Shown here in pieces: positions 9,001 to 22,100 of a stretch of 64,000 nucleotides of DNA (its first letter is position 1; each line of letters opens with the position of its first letter). The DNA is from Solwaraspora sp. WMMD791. GTDB lineage: Bacteria; Actinomycetota; Actinomycetes; Mycobacteriales; Micromonosporaceae. The notes beneath the pieces were generated by a model that did no database searches, was not told the DNA's origin, and worked only from the letters and a program-made list of their open reading frames with translations. The position numbers were made by a program, and so were the translations under genes. The stretch is taken from NCBI RefSeq assembly GCF_029581195.1, contig NZ_CP120737.1, forward strand, positions 6,239,001 through 6,303,000, in the 5' to 3' direction.

Positions 9001-10190
9001 GCCTTGGCGTCGGTGTGCACCTGCTGCTGACCGCCAACCGGTGGGCGGAGCTCCGAATCAATCTGCGGGACAACATCGGCGGCCGGCTGGAGCTGCGGCT
9101 CAACGAGCCGGGCGAGTCGGAGATCTCCCGGGCCGCCGCCCGTGGTCTGGTCAGCCGGGTCGCCGGTCGCGGCATCAGCCCACCGGGCAACCTGTTCCAG
9201 ACCGCCGTACCCCGCTTGGACGGTGTCACCGCCGTCGAGGGTCTCGCCGCCGCGCAGCAGTCAGCCGTCGCCGAGCTCGCCGCCGGCTGGACCGGCCCGG
9301 CCGCCAGCGAGCTGCGGGCGTTGCCGCAGTCGGTCACGGTCGCCGACCTCGACGCCGCGCTCGCCCGGCTGCCCCGACCACCCGCCGGCATCCCGATCGG
9401 GCTGCGCGAGCACGATCTGGGTCCGGCGACCGTACGTCTTGCACCGGCCGAGCCGTACTTTCTGGTGCTCGGTGATTCCGGAGCAGGCAAGACGTCGTTC
9501 CTGCGGGCCTGGCTGCGGCAGGTCGCCGCGCACCGGACCCCGGAACAGGTCCGCTTCCTGCTGCTGGACTACCGGGGCGGGCTGACCGACGCGGTGCCCG
9601 AGCCGTACATCGGCGCCCGGGCCGGAAACTCCGACCACGCCGCCGCCTACCTGGGACAACTGGCCGCGACGTTGGCGCAGCGGCGACCACCGGCGGACCT
9701 GACCACCGCGCAACGGCGGGCCCGCACCTGGTGGACCGGACCGGAGCTGTGCGTCGTCGCCGACGACTACGACCTGGTCGCCGGCGCGAACGGCCGGGGC
9801 CCGCTGACCGCGCTGACCGACCTGCTCGGCCAGGCCAGCGATCTCGGGCTGCGGATCGTTCTGGCCCGACGGGTCGCCGGGGTCTCCCGGGCGTTGATGA
9901 CCGACCCGATCCTGTCGCGGCTGCGTGAGTACGGCGCCGGTGGGCTGATCCTCTCCGGCGACCCCCGCGAAGGCGCGCTGCTCGGCGACCAGCGGGCAGC
10001 CCGGCGCGACCCCGGTCGGGGCACGCTGATCGTGCGCGGCCAGCCGCCCCAGGTCATTCAGGCCGTCCACGACCCGTCCGAGGACGACCCGTCCCACGAC
10101 GACCTGCCCGACGATCATCCGCCCGGCGACGATCAGGCTGGTGTCGTCGTCGCCGACGAGTCCGGCAACGGAGGCACCGGTGGCCATTGA
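6048..10190 (+). CDS. eccC: Type VII secretion motor ATPase EccC
   Basis: FtsK/SpoIIIE-type motor that recognises and drives ESX substrates, 1,380 residues. Two membrane segments lie near residues 36-57 and 62-83. Three ATPase domains follow, with Walker A motifs G-A-T-G-S-G-K-S at 485-492, G-A-P-Q-T-G-K-S at 851-858 and G-D-S-G-A-G-K-T at 1142-1149. The first domain also has V-L-V-D-F-K-G-G and V-V-D-E-F-G-E. This is a single-chain EccC, not split into Ca and Cb. The ATG at 6048 overlaps the preceding stop (ATGA). The last ~40 residues are an Asp/Pro/His-rich tail, and the 3' end overlaps the giant gene. Confidence 0.95.
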   Translation: MTAVSFHRPARAWPPEVAVEKVQIPAPPQQAQDSSAQAWLYLLLPLLSSVSMGAYLVTFGRMWMILLGVGFIVVSVGVTLLVRGQTQRHARRQRARQRARYQRHLTELRARSRESAVAQRAAVAFAHPSPYRLWSIAVGRRRVWERRPTDPDFLHLRIGTGRGDAALRLQLAEAKDPTVDYDRWSQRAARRLAAEAATVPGQPAWVDLARVGVLSVLGPTDRTRAAVRGLLTQLVVLHGPEEVRLAVLAGDEAAWGWTKWLPHCRDGAAVLVSLHLDGLSDLLEARLETIRADRAERAGALALRRGQPAERHLVVVLDGYGPQAAFGRHPLVETMLAESGPESGLHVVCLVAREADEPGRVDARAQLSTGGGLTLSSRTANLVSAVSDAVPDAPDVALCEQTARALTPLRVFGDREQLLARSVSLPEMLGCPELSTVDPPAMWRAADDPALLRVPIGVTADGADLVLDLKESAQGGVGPHGLLVGATGSGKSELLRTLVTGLALTHSPEHLGMVLVDFKGGATFAGVTGLPHVAGLITNLADDTAMVERTRLALIGEQQRRQQLLRDAGNVDNVREYQLRRAAGGTDPAGRPLDPLPYLMIVVDEFGELLTHRPDFIALFVQIGRLGRSLGMHLLLASQRLDEGKLRGLESHLSYRIALRTFSATESRAVIGTPDAYRLPPIPGSAYFKVGEAVYERFRVAHVSAPYLADDPDAPAPRVVAVEPVPFGLRTPEDAKRAVAEAEAAQRDPEPEPTPVAAPGAVTELQVIVERIVPYGPAVHQVWLPPLPPVVELDALFGELVHDPVRGYHAPGWPQGQLRFPIGVVDLPDRQEQRVMAMRIDDAGGHIAVVGAPQTGKSTLLRTAILAAMLSHTPAELQFTAIDFGGGTLGPLAGAPHVTGVAVRTDPERVRRALAVAHQLLVARERLFADLGIDSVAEFRRRRDAGELPPGTDAADHVLVIDNWAALRGAVDTADATILDISARGLGVGVHLLLTANRWAELRINLRDNIGGRLELRLNEPGESEISRAAARGLVSRVAGRGISPPGNLFQTAVPRLDGVTAVEGLAAAQQSAVAELAAGWTGPAASELRALPQSVTVADLDAALARLPRPPAGIPIGLREHDLGPATVRLAPAEPYFLVLGDSGAGKTSFLRAWLRQVAAHRTPEQVRFLLLDYRGGLTDAVPEPYIGARAGNSDHAAAYLGQLAATLAQRRPPADLTTAQRRARTWWTGPELCVVADDYDLVAGANGRGPLTALTDLLGQASDLGLRIVLARRVAGVSRALMTDPILSRLREYGAGGLILSGDPREGALLGDQRAARRDPGRGTLIVRGQPPQVIQAVHDPSEDDPSHDDLPDDHPPGDDQAGVVVADESGNGGTGGH

Positions 10191-13100
10191 GTTCGACACC
10201 GAGCCGATCCGGGCGCTCGCCCGGGAATGGATGAACACCGGCGACACGCTGTACCGCGAGACGTTCGCCATGGCCTACACCGTCATCGGCATGACGTCCA
10301 GCTGGCAGGGGCCGGCGTCGGCGTCGGCCCGGCAGTTGTTCTTCGACTCCGGTGGTGGCCCGTCGGTCTGGCAGACCATGCACCAGGCGTGTATCTCGGC
10401 CTGGGAGATCGGTTACGCGTTGGCTGACTACGCCGACGAGATCGACCGGGCGTTGGCCGAGGCCCGCCGGGCCCAGGTGGTGATGGCGCTCATCGCGGTC
10501 TTCTCGGTGATCATCGAGGCGGCGCTGTTCGGAGCCGGTGCCCTGCTGAGCCGGCTGCTCGCCTTCGCCGCCCGGATCCTGGCCCGGGTCGAGGACCTGG
10601 TCAGCCAGATCCGTTTCATGCCGACGATCGTCAACTTCACCCGGGCCGGCACGATCGGCGCCACCACCTCGGTCGCCTCCGAGCTGACCGCTCAGGTGAT
10701 CGCCACCCGGATCATGGACGTCCCGTTGGTGATCGACGGTCGCGACGTCGGACTTACCGCCGGGCTCGGCTTCTGGATGGGCGGCGCCTTCGCCCTGCCC
10801 GACCCGCCGTCGACCTTCAGACCGAGAGCCGCGCCGACCCCCGCACCGGGCCCCACGCCCACGCCGCTACCCGGCCCGGTGCCGACCCCGATGCCGAGTC
10901 CGTCGCTGCTGACCAGCAACGCGGTCACCGACTCACCGACGACCCTCAATCCGATCAGGACTCCGGTCGGCGAGATCGTCACCCCGCCCGCCACCGGCCG
11001 TACCGTCGGTGGCGGGTCGACGATCCCGACAGCGGTGGGCCGGCCCGAGGTGCACCGGCCGACCAACACGCCGCAGTTCGATCCGGGCGAAGCGGCGACC
11101 GGGCCGCGTCCTGAAAGCCCGACCCCACAGACCGCCGCCACCCGTGACGCCTCGGCCAGCGATGAGCTGATCCCGCCGGTGAGCCGGGCCGCTTCGCCGG
11201 ACCTGCCACAGCCCGCGAGTCGGACCCTGCCGCTGGACTCGCCGACGCCCCGACCGGTTGTCGAGACTCCGTCGTCGGCTGCATCCCGACCGAGCTCGGA
11301 CGGATCCTCGCCGGGGTCCTCGGCCCGGCCGCTGCTCGACACTCCGTCGTCGACAGCCTCTCAGCAGGCCGGCACCCCGTCGTTCGACCCGCACCGCACG
11401 TGGAAGCCGCCGGTTTTGGAGAGGCCGGCACCGCTGGTGCACATGGAAATTCCATCCTCGACCGGGCCGGTGGTTGAAACTGCGTCGCCGGCTGGGTCCC
11501 GGCCGATTCTGGACGGGTCTTCCACTGGTTCGGCCCAGCCGTTGCCCAATAGTCCGGCATCGCGGACGAACATCGAACTTTCGTCGTGGCCCCGACCCTC
11601 GCTGGAGTTGCCGTCGACCGTCCCGGTGCGTGCGTCGCTCGAGCCATTGGGGCCGGCCAACCTGACGTCCTCGCCGTCCGGCCTTGCGGCATCGCCGTCT
11701 GCTCTTGCGTCCTCGTCGTCCGGCCTTGCGCCGACCCCGGCCCGGTTCGGCGCGGAGCCAGCGTCAAGCCCGGCGGGCGTCCGTACACCCGAGCCATCAT
11801 TCATCCGTACGGATACCAACCGCACGGCGACGGACCGCACGGCGACGGACCGCACGGCCGTCGACCGCACGGCGACGGACCGGTCTGACACCGACCACAC
11901 GGCGGCCGAGGGCGCGGACTCCCTCGTCCGGGATCCGTACCAGCTGCTCGAACAGTTGTCGGCGCCGACCGCTACGTCCCGTACCACCACCGGCGGTGAA
12001 TTGCCGGAAATGCCGGCCGCGCCAACCCGGATTCCGGTCAAGGTGGACGCGGATGCCTGGTGGGACGGGAGAATGGCCGACCTGTTGGAGGCGGTGCCGC
12101 CCACGGACCGACCTGACTGGATCCGGCGGCTGAACCACGACGACCCCGAGGTGTCCGGTGCGGCCCTCGATCACCTCAGGATGCTCGAGCAGCGGCGGGT
12201 TGTCGCTGTCGAAGCCGCCCAGGAAGCGGCGCTCCGCAACCGGCTGGCCGAGCTCGCCGGATCCAAGCCGCCGCCGATGCCGGAGCCCCGGTTCGGCTAC
12301 CAGCCGACCCGCGCAGACGCGGTGAACATCACCGAGGCCCAGGCCAGCAGCTGGGACCAGGCGTGGAACTCGGCTGAACGCAGCGGCGACCTCCTGCGGA
12401 TCAGACAGGTCGAGCAGAACATCCGGGATCAGGGCTGGGAACGGGAGCCCGTCGATGGCGACCCGGAGGCGACCCGACAGCAACTCGACCGCATATCGCC
12501 GACGCCGCAGTTCAGGTTCGACGACGCCTGGGGTGAGGCTGCGGCCAGGGAGGCCCGCGCCGTCGGGATGCCCGACGCCGACATCACCACCTACCTGGAC
12601 CGGATCCGTCAGGCCAGGGTCGGCGAGCGGGCGAACCTGGTGACTGCGGTCGCCGACTTCGAAGCGGCGGTGGGCCGGCACGCCGGGATGCCGGAGCCGG
12701 ACATCACCGCGCACCGTGCCCGGATCGACGAACTCGTCGGCGGCCGGCGGTTCGACGACGCTTTCGACCAGGTCCAGACCTTCCATGAGGCCGTGGGCGG
12801 CCACCGCGAGACGCGGGTCCTGGAGATCCATGTCGAACAGTCGCGCCGCGACCGCGCGTTGGAAGCCGGGATGTCCGAGACCCGGTACCGGCAGCTGCGT
12901 GACGACATCGACCAGGCTGTTGCCGACGGCGACCAGCAACGGGGCACCCAGGCCCTGGATCGGATGACTGCCGAGATCAACGCGCTGAGTGATCGCCGCG
13001 CCCAACGGGACTTGGAGGTTCGTCTCGAGCAGTGGCGTCATGACCGCGCGTTGGAAGCTGGAATGTCTGAGACCCGGTACCGGCAGCTGCGTGACGACAT

Positions 13101-16100
13101 CGACCAGGCTGATGCCGTCGGCGACCAGCAGCGGGCCGACCAGGCCCTGGAGCGGATGCAAGCCGAGATCGGCGCGCTTGACAAGCGCCGCCACGAACTG
13201 GCCGCTGCCCGGGCCGACGAGGAGTTCAGCCAACTCGAACAGCGCCTGGAGAGGCTGAGGGAACCCACCGACGAGCAACCGGCGGCCTCCGCCCGCAACG
13301 AGCGCGCCAACGAGAGCCCCGACGAGGGCGAACCGGTCGACCCGGCGCTACAGCAGCAGCTCGAAGCGATGAGGGTGCCCGTCCACCTTGCGCCCGAGGC
13401 GCCCGCGCGCTACCTGCCGTCGGTGCCGCGGGACGACAGCGGTGGAGCCGGGGGGTCCGCCCCGGTCGATCGAACGCTCGCCGAACGGCTGCAGGCGCTG
13501 CGTACCAGCTCGCCTGATCCGTCGTCGACCGCCGGTCGGACCGACGGAGCGCAACCGGCGGAATCCGCGCCACCGGGCGGTGGCACGCAACGCGACCCGG
13601 CCGGATCGGCGTCGAGCGACCAGCTGGATCTGTCGAGTACCCCCAACGCCGCATCGCTGCGCCCCGACCGGCCGGAATCGGCCGTCGCCAGCGAGAACCC
13701 CCGCCGGGTGACCCCAGGCTCAGAGACCATGGTGGCCATCCGTTCGCGAGATGAACCGCTCGCCGTGAACACACCGGAACAGCACACGCGGCCGATCCGC
13801 GATGCTGACTGGCGTCCAGCCTCCGACCGTTACATCGAGATAGTTCGTGCAGCCGAGCGGTCCCACGCCGCTGGGTTGAGCACCGGCGCAAGACCCGCCG
13901 AGGCGGTACTTGACCGGGCGCCGGTCGACAACCGCCTGGCCGGGGCCCCTGCCGTCGACGGTGACCTGCTGGATCTGCTCAAGCCGGTGGCCCGAGAGCA
14001 GGTGTCGGCTCCGAATCCGCAGGCCCTGTACGACCGGTTCTTCGATGATGTGCTGGAGGCGGTGCCGCCAGCGGATCGTCCTGGCTGGATCGAGCGGTTG
14101 CGCAGCGGCGACCGGGAGGTCGTCGACCAGGCTCTACTGGACCTGGAGGCGCTGACCGTCGAGCGGGGGTCGGTGGTCGAGCCGGCCGAGGTCGTGCCGA
14201 ATCCGCCGACCCGGACCGCCTCCCTGGACCTGCCGCAGCCCACCGGACCGATGCCCGAGCTGGTCAGGCAGGCGCTGGCTCCGGAGCTGGACCGGCGGCT
14301 CGAGGTGGCGGTGCTGCGGACCGAGTACGACCTGGGGGTCAGCCTGAACCCGGTGACGGTTGCCACCGTCACCTCATGGGCGTACAGCGCCGGTCTGCTC
14401 GCCACCCAGCAGGTGTGGCAGGGACACCAGCCACAGCCCGAGGACGCCCGCTGGGCCCGGTGGCAGGCCGAGCTGGATCAGATCGGTGAGCAGCTGGACG
14501 GGCGGCTGGTTGCCGATTGGCGGCGGCAGCAGCAGGAGATCTGGGCGGCGGAGTCGTTCCACCGGGTGCTGAGGGCCGTCGCCGGCGACGCGGACATCGC
14601 GTCGGTCATCAGCGCGGTGGACGTGCAGCAGATCGGGCTGCGTTTCCGCGCCGACCACCTCGCCGAGTACGGCGGGGATCCGACGACGCCGCCGGACGTC
14701 TTCACCGAAACCCTGCGTGACCTGCTGGAGCCGCCGCACACGCGGTTGTCCGACGAGGAGCGGGACGCCGCCTGGGAGCGGACCACCAGTGAGTTGCGAG
14801 ATCAGTTCGTCCGGCGGGTACGGGCCGCCGAGACGGTCGAGCAGCAGCGTCCCGACCTCAGCGAGGCCATTGCCGCCGAGCTCGACCGCGCGGCCCGGGA
14901 CGCCGCGACCCGCCACGCCCTGGGTGACCCCGACGAGACACCGGCGGTCACGACTGGTCGGACGGTGCTGGACGAGTACCTGGCGCAGGCGAACCAGGCG
15001 TACGACCAGGTGTGGGCACCGGTGGTGGCAGCCGGTGCGCGCAACTTCGACGACAGCTACCTGCAGGCCGACCGGCACTGGTCGGCCACTCGGACCGCTC
15101 TGTTGCGCGAGGTCTACGAACAGGAACTGATCCGGGCGGAGTTCGCGCGGTACGAGGCGGCGCTGCGCGCTGCGGTGAATACGGCGACCACCCGAGGGCT
15201 GGGTGCCGCTGAGATCGAGGCCGGCATCGTCGCGTTCCCCGCCGACGTCGCGGCGATGGTACGGACCCAGCTCGCCGCGCCACAGCCGTTCCTGCCGATG
15301 CGTGCCGACCGGTGGCGCGACGGTGAGCAGCAGCTACGGGCGCACCTGGACGATCATTTCGCGGCATCGGGCAGCCTCGGATCCGACCGCCGCCGCACGG
15401 ACACCACCAGCGCGACCGCCACCGCCACCGACGACGGTATGTCCATAGCGGACACGACCGGGCCGGCGTCGGAGGCGTTCGCGCGTGGCGCGCAGGCCCG
15501 GGTGACCGCGACGGTCGCCGCCGTCGACGCTGAGGTCAAACGGATAGCTGCCGACGTCACCGCAGATCCAACGGTACGCACGGCGGCAGCGACAGCGGAG
15601 ACGTTCGGACCCGTACTGATGGAGTTGCTGCGCGGCGAGGTGACGGTCGCCCGGTCCCGCGCCGAACGCGGTGCCTTCACCGACGCCGCAGTCCGGGCCG
15701 CGATGGCCGATCTCGACGCGGCGCTCGACGCCGTCACCGGTGACCTGCCCCGGCTGCTGCGCCATGCCGACGCGCTGCGCGCCGAGTTGCAGGCCGCCCG
15801 CGACGACTTCGCCGCGCTGGCCGCCGGTCGCTCCCTGCCCCCAGCGGTGGCCCGCACCCTGCGGGCCGAGTACGGCCAGGCCCGACTGACCGGCTACGAA
15901 CGGTTGTACGGCGGCCGCCAGGTCGGGCTGCTCCGGCCGCTGAGCGCCACGGCGCTCGACCAACTGGCCCGCCGGGCCGACGGGACCGTCGCGCCGGTGC
16001 TGCTGCGGGCGTTGGGTCAGCTGACGCCGTGGGCGCACGGGCTCGCCGAGTGCGGGCCTCGGGTCCTCGAGGTGGTGCACCGGTTGTCGGTACGGCCGGG

Positions 16101-19100
16101 GACCGGTCCGGCGCGGGCGGTCGACGACGGTGCCGGCGAGCGCACCGTCGACCGGCTCGGGCAGCTGCTGGGCGGCCGGTTCCGGGACTCGTGGGCGGGC
16201 ACCCTCGCCGAGCTGCGGCCCGGCGCGGTCACGGTCGTCTGGCTCGACCCGGCCAACGACCACGCTCACCTCGTGCTGGTCCAGCGGCTACCGGACGGGC
16301 AGCTGGTGGCGGCCGAGACCCTGATCGACGGCGTACCGGCGTACCAGTTGGCGCCGCTGGCCGATCCGGAAGTGCTGGGTCGGGTCCGGCTGCCGCTCGA
16401 CGCGGCCGGCGGGCTGGCGCAACTCACGCTCGACGCTTCGGCCCTGCCCCTCGGCGGTGTTTCGACCGCGCCCGGTGGATCCCGGTCGGCGGTGGCCGCG
16501 ACTACGGGCGCGGACCGTAACGTGCGGGTCGACGCGTTGCTCGACCCCGGCGGCGTCACTCCGGGGATGCTCTTTGAGAAATGGAAACGATTCCTCGGCG
16601 GGCACACGGCCCAGCAACCTCCGATCGACCTGCCTCCGACCGTGGCGCGTTGGCAGGACCTGACCGTGCTCGACGCGATCCACCGGGCGATGAACGGCGA
16701 CGGCGTGCAGGTCGCTGCCCGACGCCGTACCGAACTGTTCGCCGCCGTCGCTGACGGGCGGGCCAGCCGGGACGAGTACGTCGAGGCCGCCGGGGAGATC
16801 GCCCGGTACGCGGCGATCGTCGCGTTGCGGGAGGCGCAGCTGCGGGAACCGATGCTCAGGATGGCCGGCTGGGTCACCGGCCGGCCGGGTCTGACCGGGG
16901 CGCGGCAGCGTGCGCTGCGGCTGGCCGCCGAGGCCGCCGTGACCGTCGAGCGGCTACCGGCCTGGCAACAGGCGATCGACCAGGCGGTGCGCCAGGCCCG
17001 CGACGAGGCGGCGGCCGAGGCGTCCGACGGTGTTCCCGCAACGCTGCCGGCCCGGATCGCTGCCGCGACAGCCGACCGCGAGGTGATCGCCCACGACCTG
17101 GCGGTGGTCTGGGACCGGCGGGCCGAGCTGCACGAGCGGATCACCGTCGTGCGCGGGCAACCACAGCGGGTCGGCGACTGGTTGGTGCTGCGGCCGTCCA
17201 CCGACGACGTCACCGGGTCGCCGGCCCAGTTCGCGCAGGCCGTCCTGCGTGCGGCCGACTACCAGGGCGTGCTGGTCGACGAGGCCGCGGTGGCGGCCGT
17301 ACGGGAGGTGGCCGCGCGGCCACCGGAGCCCGTCGGTGACCTGCCGGTGCCCACGGTGGAGGAGCTGATCGCAGCCGCTGCCGGGGTCCGACTCCAGGTG
17401 CACGAGCTCGCCGGTCACGGCGGTGTCGCCGGGCAGGCGTCGTCGACATGGTACGGGCCGGCCGCCGGCACGCCACTGGTGATCGCCCGCCAGGCCGGAA
17501 ACTGGCGGGCGGTGGTGCGCGACGTCGCCCCCACGCTGGCGGCGGAGAACGTGCCGTGGCATGTCGAGCGCGGTGCGCTCGGCCAGTCCGCGGTGATCGC
17601 CGCGGACTGGCCCGACCCGGCCGGTACGGCGAGGCTGATGGTCGCCCAGCGGCTCAACGGCGACGCGTTCCCTGCGCACCTGCAGCCGGTGACGCGTCAG
17701 GCGGACTTCCTTGCCGGGCTCGAGGAGCAGCTCAGGGTGATCCTCTCCGGCGGCCAGGTACGGTCGACCGCCACGACCGCCACGACCGCCACGACCGCCA
17801 CGACCGCCAACGCCGGGAGCGCCACCGCCGACGCCGGCAGCGCCACCGCGGGTGCCGAGGTGGACCAACGCGTCCTCGACGAACAGCAGCGGGCCCGCCT
17901 GCAGTACTGGGACGACCTGCTGCAGACCGGGGTCACCGTGGAGATCGCCGACACGCTGGTCTGGCTCCGGCTGCGCCCGCGTGAACTGGTCACGCGGGTC
18001 GCCGCCGGGCAGTCCGGGGCGAAGCGGTTCGCCGTGTCGTTCGCGAGCTCGTCGGTCAGCGACTCGACCGACCAGGGCGCGGACCGGTCGCTGGCCGACA
18101 CGGGCGTCGAGATGCTGGCCGGGCTGGCCGCGACCAGCATCTCCCGGCTGTTCGGGTCGCTGCCCCAGCTGACCTATCGCACCAGCCATAAGTGGAGCGA
18201 ATCGACCAGCAGCAAGTTGATCTCGGGCCGGAAACTGTTCGGCGGTGACCTCACGGAGTTCGACGGCACCGTCGAGGTGGAAGTGTCGGTCGACGGGTAT
18301 CTCGCCGGCAGCCTGCTGGTGCCGCCGGGCGACGGCGAGTTCGCCATCGCGTTTCCCCGCGCGTACGTGGCGGCCCCACGTCGACCGACGGACCTGGGTG
18401 CGGCCCAGACCAACAGCCAGGGCGGGCAGCCCGACCTGTCACGTGCGGCGCGTCAGGTCGTCAACGCCATCGACGTGTCGGCGGCGGTGCGGGCCCTGCA
18501 CCGGACTCTGCGCGCGGTCGCGTCGCTGCCGGTCGCCGACGCGGTGGCGATCGCTACCCTGATCACCAGGGATCCGCTCAACGAACGGGCGGTTCGCAAC
18601 CGGAGCATCAACCTGATCGGCAACGGGATCACCATGGACGTCATCCACCGCCGTACCGGGCTGCTCTCCTCGGTCACGATGATCCCCCGGGTACGCCTGG
18701 TGCCGCAGCGGCTGCAGCACCTTTCGGACCCGGCCGGGTCGTTGCCGACGGTGGCCGGCCGGGAGGACCGTGGGGTGATCGGTGGTGCCACGCAGTCGCG
18801 TAGCGAGTCGACGACCCACGGGGTCGGTTTCGGGGTCGCCGGCCGAGGTGTCAAGCTGACCAAGGTCCCGGTGGCCGGGAACATCTCCGGGGGTGGCAAG
18901 CTGGAGTACGAGCGGGGGACGAGCAGCTCGCTCGACCTGACCGCCGGCAACCACACGGTGATCAACACGAAGGGTCCGCAGGAGCGGTACGCCGTACAGT
19001 TCCGGGTCGAGATCGACTTCCTGGGTACGTCGACCCGGATCGGCCCGGTCGTCGTCGGTGACCTGCCCGCCGAGCTGGGTGTGCCGGTGCACGACGACGA

Positions 19101-22100
19101 AGCCTTCCAGCGGCGGCTGCTCGGTCGCAGCCTGGCCGGCGAAGAACCACAGTGGATCGACCTGCGCCCGGATCCGGATCCGCAGCTGTCCGGCAACCTG
19201 ACCGCGACCGAACTGGACGATCTGGTGGGGCCGCCACTGCCGCACGCCAGGCACCTTCGCGGACCGGCGGCGCCCACCGCCGTCGCGGGCGTACCGCTGT
19301 TGCTCGCCACCGGCCGTGGACACGGCGACACGATGCTGGTCACCTGGGCCGGCATCGAACGGGTCCGGCCGGCGGTGGCGCACCTGCTCGCCGAGGCGGA
19401 GCGGTCCCGTTTCCGGCCGGAGCGGGCGGCCAGGCTCGTCGACGACTGGGCGCGGGCGCATCAGTTGATGGACGCCGCCTTCAGCCAGGGCGCGTTGGAG
19501 GGCGACCCGGACCGGGTCTGGGCGGGCGCCCACCAGGCGTTCGAGATCTCCGGCGCGGTCTTCGACGTCGTCGTGACCGCCTATCCACGCCAGATCGACG
19601 ACGCGACCGGGGCCGTGGACGAGATGAAGGTGAACACCAGGGCGCTGCGCGGACGTACGGTCGAAGGCGGCAGCTCGAGCGGTGTGACCGTGTCCGGGTC
19701 GATCGGTGGTCAGTTGATCATCGGCTCGGGGGAGGTCCGCGCCGTGGTCGGTCCGGAGATCTCCGCCAGCTACAGCCGGGCGACCGACCAGTCGCAGACC
19801 AGTTCCATGTCGGAGTACATCCGATCGGAATTCACCACCCACCGTACCGTCGAGGTCGAAACGGTCGTCACGATCGCGGTCACGGAGCGCGGCACGGAGC
19901 CGGGCCGCTTCACCACCGTCCGACGACTCACCGGTGACCGGATCGTCGAGACGGTGGCGATTCCGCCCTACTACGCCCAGGACGAGCTCACCGTCGCGCC
20001 GTCGCTGCCGCGTTCCCCGGTGTCGGTCCTGGACCAGCGCGGGTTCGACGCGCTGGGCGCCGCGGCCACCCCGCTGGCCATGCACGGAACGGCCGGCGTC
20101 CGGGCGTTCTTCGGCAACGTCCCGGAGCTGACCGCCGTCGCCGCACGGCTGTGGGCCAGGGCGCACCATGTCAGGTCGGACCCGATGACCTGGTCGGCAC
20201 CGCTGCGCCGGGTGGGCGACGGCGGGGAGCTGTCCGGTGCGCTGAGCGACCTGGTCAGCGGCCGGGGCTGGGTGGTGCCCCTCGGGCGCAGCGGCGACTC
20301 CGAATCGGTCGCGGTGGTCCGGATGGTGGTCCACCAGGTCCAGCGGACGTCCATGACGCTGGACGGCGAGATCGAGAAGTACTCGCAGACGGTGGTGCAG
20401 CTGGGCACCGGCCGCGACACGACAGTGAGCGGTGGGTTGTCCGGCGGCGGCGGCCTGCAGATCGACCTGCTGGGGGTCAGCAACAGCGACGACGGAGCGA
20501 GCGCCCGGCTGCTGGGCACCGGCGCGGGCGACGTGAAACTCTCCGGCGGTACGGCCACCAGCGAGCAGCGGGGCTGGACCAACATCACCCGGGAAACCGT
20601 CCGGGGTCCGCACTTCACCATCTCGGTCGCCTTCCAGATCGAGGTGCACCGGTGGAGCGTCAGCGCGCCGCAGTTGCCGCCGCACGTCGAAGGTCCGGCC
20701 TTCCTGTCGGTACGGGACGCGGCGGCGGTGCTGGTCGACAACCGGCTCGCCACGCTGCTGCGGCTGCCCGGCATGCCACCGGTGCCACCCGCGCAACTCA
20801 CCCGGACCGTCGCGGACGTCGACGCGACGCGGGCATTCAGCCACGTCGAGCACATCCGCGCTCCGGGCGTGCTGACCGCGATCGAACAGCGGATGCGGCA
20901 GCTGCGACTCACCCTGGACCGTAACCCCCGGGAGGACCTGCTGCACCGGCAGGTGGCCGAGACCTTCGCCGAGGACCGGCTGGCGCTGCACCAGTTCGAG
21001 CTGTTCGGCACCGGTATGGTGCGCGGGTTCGCGGTGGTCGACGGCAGCCGGACCGGACTGTTGATCGTCACCGTCCGGGGTCGGGAGACCGGGACTGTCG
21101 CCAACCAGCCCAGATCAGACACCGACGGCACGTTCCGGGCCGAAGGGTTGCGGGGGACGACGACGGAATCCACCCGGGGGGTGACCACGGGACGCGGCTG
21201 GTCGTTCCGGGCGGCCGGCTCGGACGTCGACGGTGACGCCGGCGCGGTCACCGTGACCCGGCACACCGACCACGAGTCGACCGCCACCCAGGGCGAGACC
21301 ACCTCCGGGAAGAGCATCGCCCGCCTGGACACCAAGTCCGGCGAGATGACGGAGTTCACGGCCAGGGCGGTGTTCGACGTCCACGCGGAGTTCTTCGACG
21401 TGTCGCGGAACCTGCTCAGCTACGCGGTCCGGCACGCCTTCGTACCACTGTGGAATCTCCTGGCGGAGCTGGGCCGGCAACTGGCGATCGGCGAAGCCAC
21501 CCGGGCGGCCGGCCCACCGGCGTACGGCACGCTGCGCAGAATCACACCGACGGCGCTGACCCAGCCGATCACCGCCGCCGGTCGACCATCGGCGGCATGG
21601 TGGCGGCAGGTGACCGCTCCAGCGCCGACGGCGTCGATCCAGCCGCGGTGGTTGGCCCGCGATCAGGCCGCCGCGTCAGCGCCGGGCGCACACAACGCGG
21701 AGCTGCTGGCCGACGAGTCCGCCCAGCTGATGACCCTGCCAGCTGCGGCGACGATCACCGCCCTGGCGGGTACGGCCCTCGCGGCGGGCCAGGCTGGGCC
21801 GGCGGCTGGGGTGGTCGTCGCCGCTGAGCAGGTGCCGATGCTGACCCGGCTGGTGGCGAGCGAGTCCAGTCTGCGGCCACACCTGCGGGAGATGCTCGGA
21901 CCGGACGGATTCGTGCTCCACGACGATCCGCGCCTGGCCGTACGGATCCAGGTGACCGCCGCGCACCAGCTCGTCGACCCGGACGGTAACCCGGTCGAGT
22001 TCCGGTCCAAGGCCCGGGTGTACACCCAGTCGACGACCGCGCCGAACGTCTCGCTCGCCACCGCCGACAACTCGAAGGCCTCCGCCACGATCGACGGGGG

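Noticed and set aside
5297-9475. 1,392-codon plus-strand frame overlapping eccC
   Set aside because: Arg/Pro/Gly-rich out-of-frame reading; EccC in the other frame has three Walker motifs.
10141-10180. Giant protein starting at GTG 10141
   Set aside because: No ribosome site there; GGAGG lies five bases before GTG 10180. The earlier start cannot be excluded.
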